From Candidatus Altimarinota bacterium (GTDB lineage Bacteria > Patescibacteriota > Gracilibacteria > BD1-5 > UBA2023): a stretch of 10,167 nt of DNA. The stretch lies in NCBI GenBank assembly GCA_943355085.1, contig CALREC010000008.1, positions 1-10,167 on the forward strand. The letters are read 5' to 3'. Positions 7,978-10,167 of the stretch are shown here, in pieces; the stretch's first letter is position 1; each line of letters begins with the position of its first letter. The notes under the pieces are model-generated. The model ran no database searches. It saw nothing but the letters and a program-made list of their open reading frames with translations, and had not been told where the DNA came from. A program made the position numbers and the translations under genes.

Positions 7978-9066
7978 CTATGCACCAAATTTAAAGAGCA
8001 TTACATCACCATCCTGCATTATGTAATCTTTCCCCTCCATACGTACTTTTCATTTTTCTCGAGCAGACGCCCATCATCCAGATTCAACCAGATCTTGCCA
8101 ATTTACGGTATCGGCCTTGATAAATTTTTTCTCAAAGTCTGTATGAATCACTCCCGCAGCTTGTGGCGCTTTCCAGCCCTGATGAATAGTCCAGGCACGT
8201 ACTTCTATTTCTCCTGCAGTAAAATAATACTGAAGTCCAAGTAGTTTATAGCAAGTGGAGATAATAATATCCATAGGATTGGTTGTAACTCCATAATCAA
8301 AAAGGAATGCCATTCTATCTTCTTCGCTAAATTCAAGCATCTCCATCTCAATCTTTGCACTCACAGGAAGGACGGGGATATTTGTATCTAAAATACCAGT
8401 AATAGTACGAAGATCTGCTTCGCTCGTCAGAAGTTTATCTTCAGCTACATTGACCGCATAGATAAATTGCTTATTGGTGAGGAGAAAAAGATCAGAAATA
8501 TGCGACATACTCTCTTCATCGAGTCCGAGTGTCACCGCAAGCTTTCCTGACTCCAGATGATTTTTGAGAGCCTCGTATACAGGAGTACGTGCAACTGCCT
8601 CTTTGTCTCCTGATCGAGTCTTTTTGGCATTATCCCCCATGCGTCGCTCAAGCGTCTCAAGATCTGCGATAATAAGCTCGGTATTAATGATCTCGATATC
8701 ACGCTTTGGATTTACCGAACCAGATACATGGTGTACATTTGAATCATCAAAAGAACGCACCACCTGGAGGATCGCATCCACTTGACGAATGTGCGAGAGA
8801 AATTTATTCCCCAATCCTTCGCCCTTGCTCGCACCCTCAACCAATCAGGCGATATCAACGAACTCGACATTGGCAGGGACTATTTTTTGTCCATTCACGG
8901 TTTTTCGAAGAGCCTCGAGACGAGGATCGTTCACGTTTACGATACCCACATTTGGCTCGATAGTACAGAAGGGGAAATTAGCAGCCTCAGCTGCATATGA
9001 TTTTGTGAGAGCATTAAAAAGAGTAGATTTTCAAACATTCGGGAGTCCAACGATTCCGACTTTCAT
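7978..9066 (-). CDS. ychF: Redox-regulated ATPase YchF (Obg-like ATPase, OLA1 family)
   Basis: Ribosome-associated P-loop ATPase of the TRAFAC class, involved in translation and stress responses. 362 residues (E. coli 363), ATG at 9064-9066, TAG at 7978-7980. G1 is GLPNVGKST (7-15), G3 is DIAGLV around residue 74, and the NxxE motif typical of ATP-preferring YchF is NVAE (206-209). The C-terminal TGS domain spans about 278-361 ([33 protein letters not shown]). UGA codons 12, 74, 331 and 339 are read as Gly; 12 is the P-loop glycine before the catalytic Lys and 74 the invariant DxxG glycine, which is decisive for the genetic code. Convergent with glmS. No Shine-Dalgarno sequence. Confidence 0.98.
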
Positions 9067-9100
9067 ACACATGCGATAATGATATAAATGAGATGTCGGG

Positions 9101-9128
9101 AGTATAGAGAAAAGAAAGGAAAATGCAA
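9101..9128 (-). promoter_or_regulatory. Candidate ychF promoter
   Basis: On the minus strand, TTGCAT (9123-9128) is 16 bp from TATACT (9101-9106), about 35 bp ahead of the ychF ATG. The -10 matches consensus at 5 of 6 bases. Confidence 0.5.
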
Positions 9129-9184
9129 TTAAAAAAACTCATTCTCTCAAGGATCTTCAGGGTTCTGGTCATAAAATACACCAA

Positions 9185-9212
9185 AAAATAACTCACCAAA
9201 GTGAGCTATTTT
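9185..9212 (-). terminator. Intrinsic terminator after the 9244-9630 gene
   Basis: Arms 9185-9196 (AAAATAACTCAC) and 9201-9212 (GTGAGCTATTTT) pair over 12 positions with one G-U (in the minus-strand RNA) around a 4-nt loop. The minus-strand 3' arm runs straight into a T-tract. It lies about 30 bp past the stop of the 9244-9630 gene, separating it from ychF. Confidence 0.75.
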
Positions 9213-9243
9213 AATAGGAAAAATTCCCCCATTATGCGACAGA

Positions 9244-9630
9244 TTAGGCACAACAGACAGCAGAAGCAAGATTTTTTAGTTCTTGATACCGTTTGACACG
9301 TTTTTTGCGAATCTTTACTAGGTCCCGTGGCTTCTGGGATTCTCTATGAATATACCGATTTACGGCACTCGTGAGTCTTGTGGTTTTAGGAAAATCTTTA
9401 AATTTTCCTATCCATGACTCCATACACAGATACTCATTCGCCCAACGAATCACCGTTTTTACAAGTTTTCCCTGCAGAACAGTCAGTCCTTTTGTAGCCT
9501 TCCCTTCTATTTTCCGAATGGCTTCTGCGCATATCTGAAACACAGAAGATGGGAGAATTTTCTGTACTGATTCAACAATATTAATCTTATCTTCCAGAAC
9601 AAAAAGATCTAATACTTGGTCTTTTACCAT
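9244..9630 (-). CDS. Hypothetical basic protein, family not recognised
   Basis: 128 residues, ATG to TAA. It is the only gene here without an in-frame UGA, so it reads the same under either code; its glycines are all GGN. It is predicted mostly helical with a very basic C-terminal third (KPRDLVKIRKKRVKRYQELK), which would suit nucleic-acid or ribosome binding, and ends in CCA with two adjacent cysteines. There is no signal peptide or membrane helix. The start is supported by an in-frame TAA about 20 nt upstream and by GGAG 7 nt before the ATG. It has its own terminator and lies downstream of polA in the same direction, about 200 bp away. Function unknown; the clean frame, ribosome site and terminator support a real gene. 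Confidence 0.7.
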   Translation of the reverse strand: MVKDQVLDLFVLEDKINIVESVQKILPSSVFQICAEAIRKIEGKATKGLTVLQGKLVKTVIRWANEYLCMESWIGKFKDFPKTTRLTSAVNRYIHRESQKPRDLVKIRKKRVKRYQELKNLASAVCCA

Positions 9631-9637
9631 AAATAAT

Positions 9638-9641
9638 CTCC
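9638..9641 (-). promoter_or_regulatory. Shine-Dalgarno site of the 9244-9630 gene
   Basis: GGAG on the minus strand, 7 nt from the ATG at 9630. It fixes the start codon and is notable because no other gene start in the window has a comparable site. Confidence 0.55.
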
Positions 9642-9671
9642 ATATTTTTTGTTAATATCCAGTCTTTTCCA

Positions 9672-9686
9672 CACCAACCATTGGTG
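9672..9686. repeat. Short perfect hairpin in the leader of the 9244-9630 gene
   Basis: CACCAA (9672-9677) and TTGGTG (9681-9686) around a 3-nt loop, about 42 nt upstream of the ATG and downstream of the candidate -10. It could be an operator palindrome or a leader hairpin. Short, so it may be chance. Confidence 0.35.
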
Positions 9687-9709
9687 AGATTAGATCCAGG
9701 AATTTGAGG

Positions 9710-9737
9710 AATGTATGAAAAAATAATAAAAAGTCAA
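9710..9737 (-). promoter_or_regulatory. Candidate promoter for the 9244-9630 gene
   Basis: On the minus strand, TTGACT (9732-9737) is 16 bp from TACATT (9710-9715). The -35 is good and the -10 weak (4 of 6). It lies in the 199-bp gap after polA, which otherwise holds no supported gene. Confidence 0.35.
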
Positions 9738-9829
9738 TTGTACTCAGTGAATAACATGTGAAGAAATGTAATTTCATAGAGGATGACCCGTGCACTGTAT
9801 TTATACCATAATATATAATAAAAAATTGT

Positions 9830-10167
9830 CTATCATTTTGCTTCTGACCAATTTTTCCCCATATGCACATCAAGGAGAAGTTGTACTGATCCCGGAAAAA
9901 TTCCTTCCATAATAGCACGAGTTTTGGCTTCCATTATAATCATCTCGCTCTCATGTACTTCAAAAACTAATTCATCATGCACCTGTAAGAGCATACGAGA
10001 TTTATACCCCCCATCTCTAAGAAATCGATCAATTTCTATCATGGCAAGTTTTATAACATCGGCAGCCGTACCCTGGATCGGCATATTTATAGCCTCCCTC
10101 TCTGCTGCGGAGCGAATCATCTTATTGTTGTCGCGAACCCCTGGCACATGGCGCCTACGTCCATAGA
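9830..10167 (-). CDS. polA: DNA polymerase I, C-terminal end of the polymerase domain; partial, runs off the right edge
   Basis: Family A DNA polymerase for repair and Okazaki-fragment processing. Only the last 111 residues are visible. They open with YGRRRHVPGVRDNN, continue with AAEREAINMPIQGTAADVIK (the thumb/palm-distal conserved block) and reach motif C, QVHDELVFEV, which holds a catalytic metal-binding Asp. The end, MGKNWSEAK, matches the GENWDQAH terminus of E. coli Pol I. In the standard code it would stop at UGA (9833-9835). With UGA = Gly one residue is added and the gene ends at the adjacent UAG (9830-9832). Whether a 5' exonuclease or 3' proofreading domain is present cannot be seen. 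Confidence 0.97.

Noticed and set aside
8564..9079. Overlapping plus-strand open frames
   Set aside because: They are shadows of the N-terminal half of ychF on the opposite strand.
1..10167. UGA as tryptophan (Mycoplasma-type code)
   Set aside because: The UGA sites align with conserved glycines (P-loop, DxxG, TEVG, KKGQ) and UGG is used at conserved Trp sites such as TRWATHG.

Overview
The window comes from a bacterium that reads UGA as glycine (translation table 25). This code is known from the CPR/Patescibacteria lineages Candidatus Gracilibacteria (BD1-5) and Absconditabacteria (SR1); the sequence alone does not say which of the two. With the standard code most genes here break into fragments. 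With UGA = Gly they become full-length, and the UGA codons fall on family-conserved glycines: the YchF P-loop and DxxG, the GlmS TEVG, the membrane-fusion-protein KKGQ, and the TrhO LKGR and IEGG. I count 31 in-frame UGA codons in eight of nine genes. Every genuine stop visible is UAA or UAG. UGG is still used for tryptophan, which argues against UGA = Trp.

Layout, left to right. Positions 1-3695 (minus) hold a two-gene efflux unit: a lipoprotein membrane-fusion subunit (1818-3695), then an RND/AcrB-type pump (1-1686, truncated by the window edge), separated by a C/T-rich inverted-repeat spacer. Positions 3866-4960 (minus) encode the rhodanese-type tRNA U34 hydroxylase TrhO. A strong hairpin terminator (5064-5094) separates it from a two-gene minus-strand operon of unknown function: a zinc-ribbon protein (5563-5904) and a small membrane-anchored helical protein (5108-5548), both rich in UGA. 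A 247-bp AT-rich divergent intergenic region (5905-6151) carries promoters in both directions, a CIRCE-like 27-bp inverted repeat and a perfect 15-bp hairpin.

From there glmS runs on the plus strand (6152-7975). It converges on minus-strand ychF (7978-9066) with only 2 bp between the stop codons. Beyond a terminator (9185-9212) lies a hypothetical gene (9244-9630, minus), the only one without UGA and the only one with a clear Shine-Dalgarno sequence. Last is the 3' end of polA (9830 to the right edge, minus), which ends in UGA-UAG, so its last amino acid is glycine.

Functionally this is mostly core housekeeping (GlmS for UDP-GlcNAc and peptidoglycan precursors, YchF for translation-linked stress, TrhO for wobble modification, Pol I for repair) plus an efflux system and a small unknown operon. 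No stretch of 300 bases or more lacks a gene. I see no tRNA, rRNA, CRISPR array, insertion sequence or phage gene.
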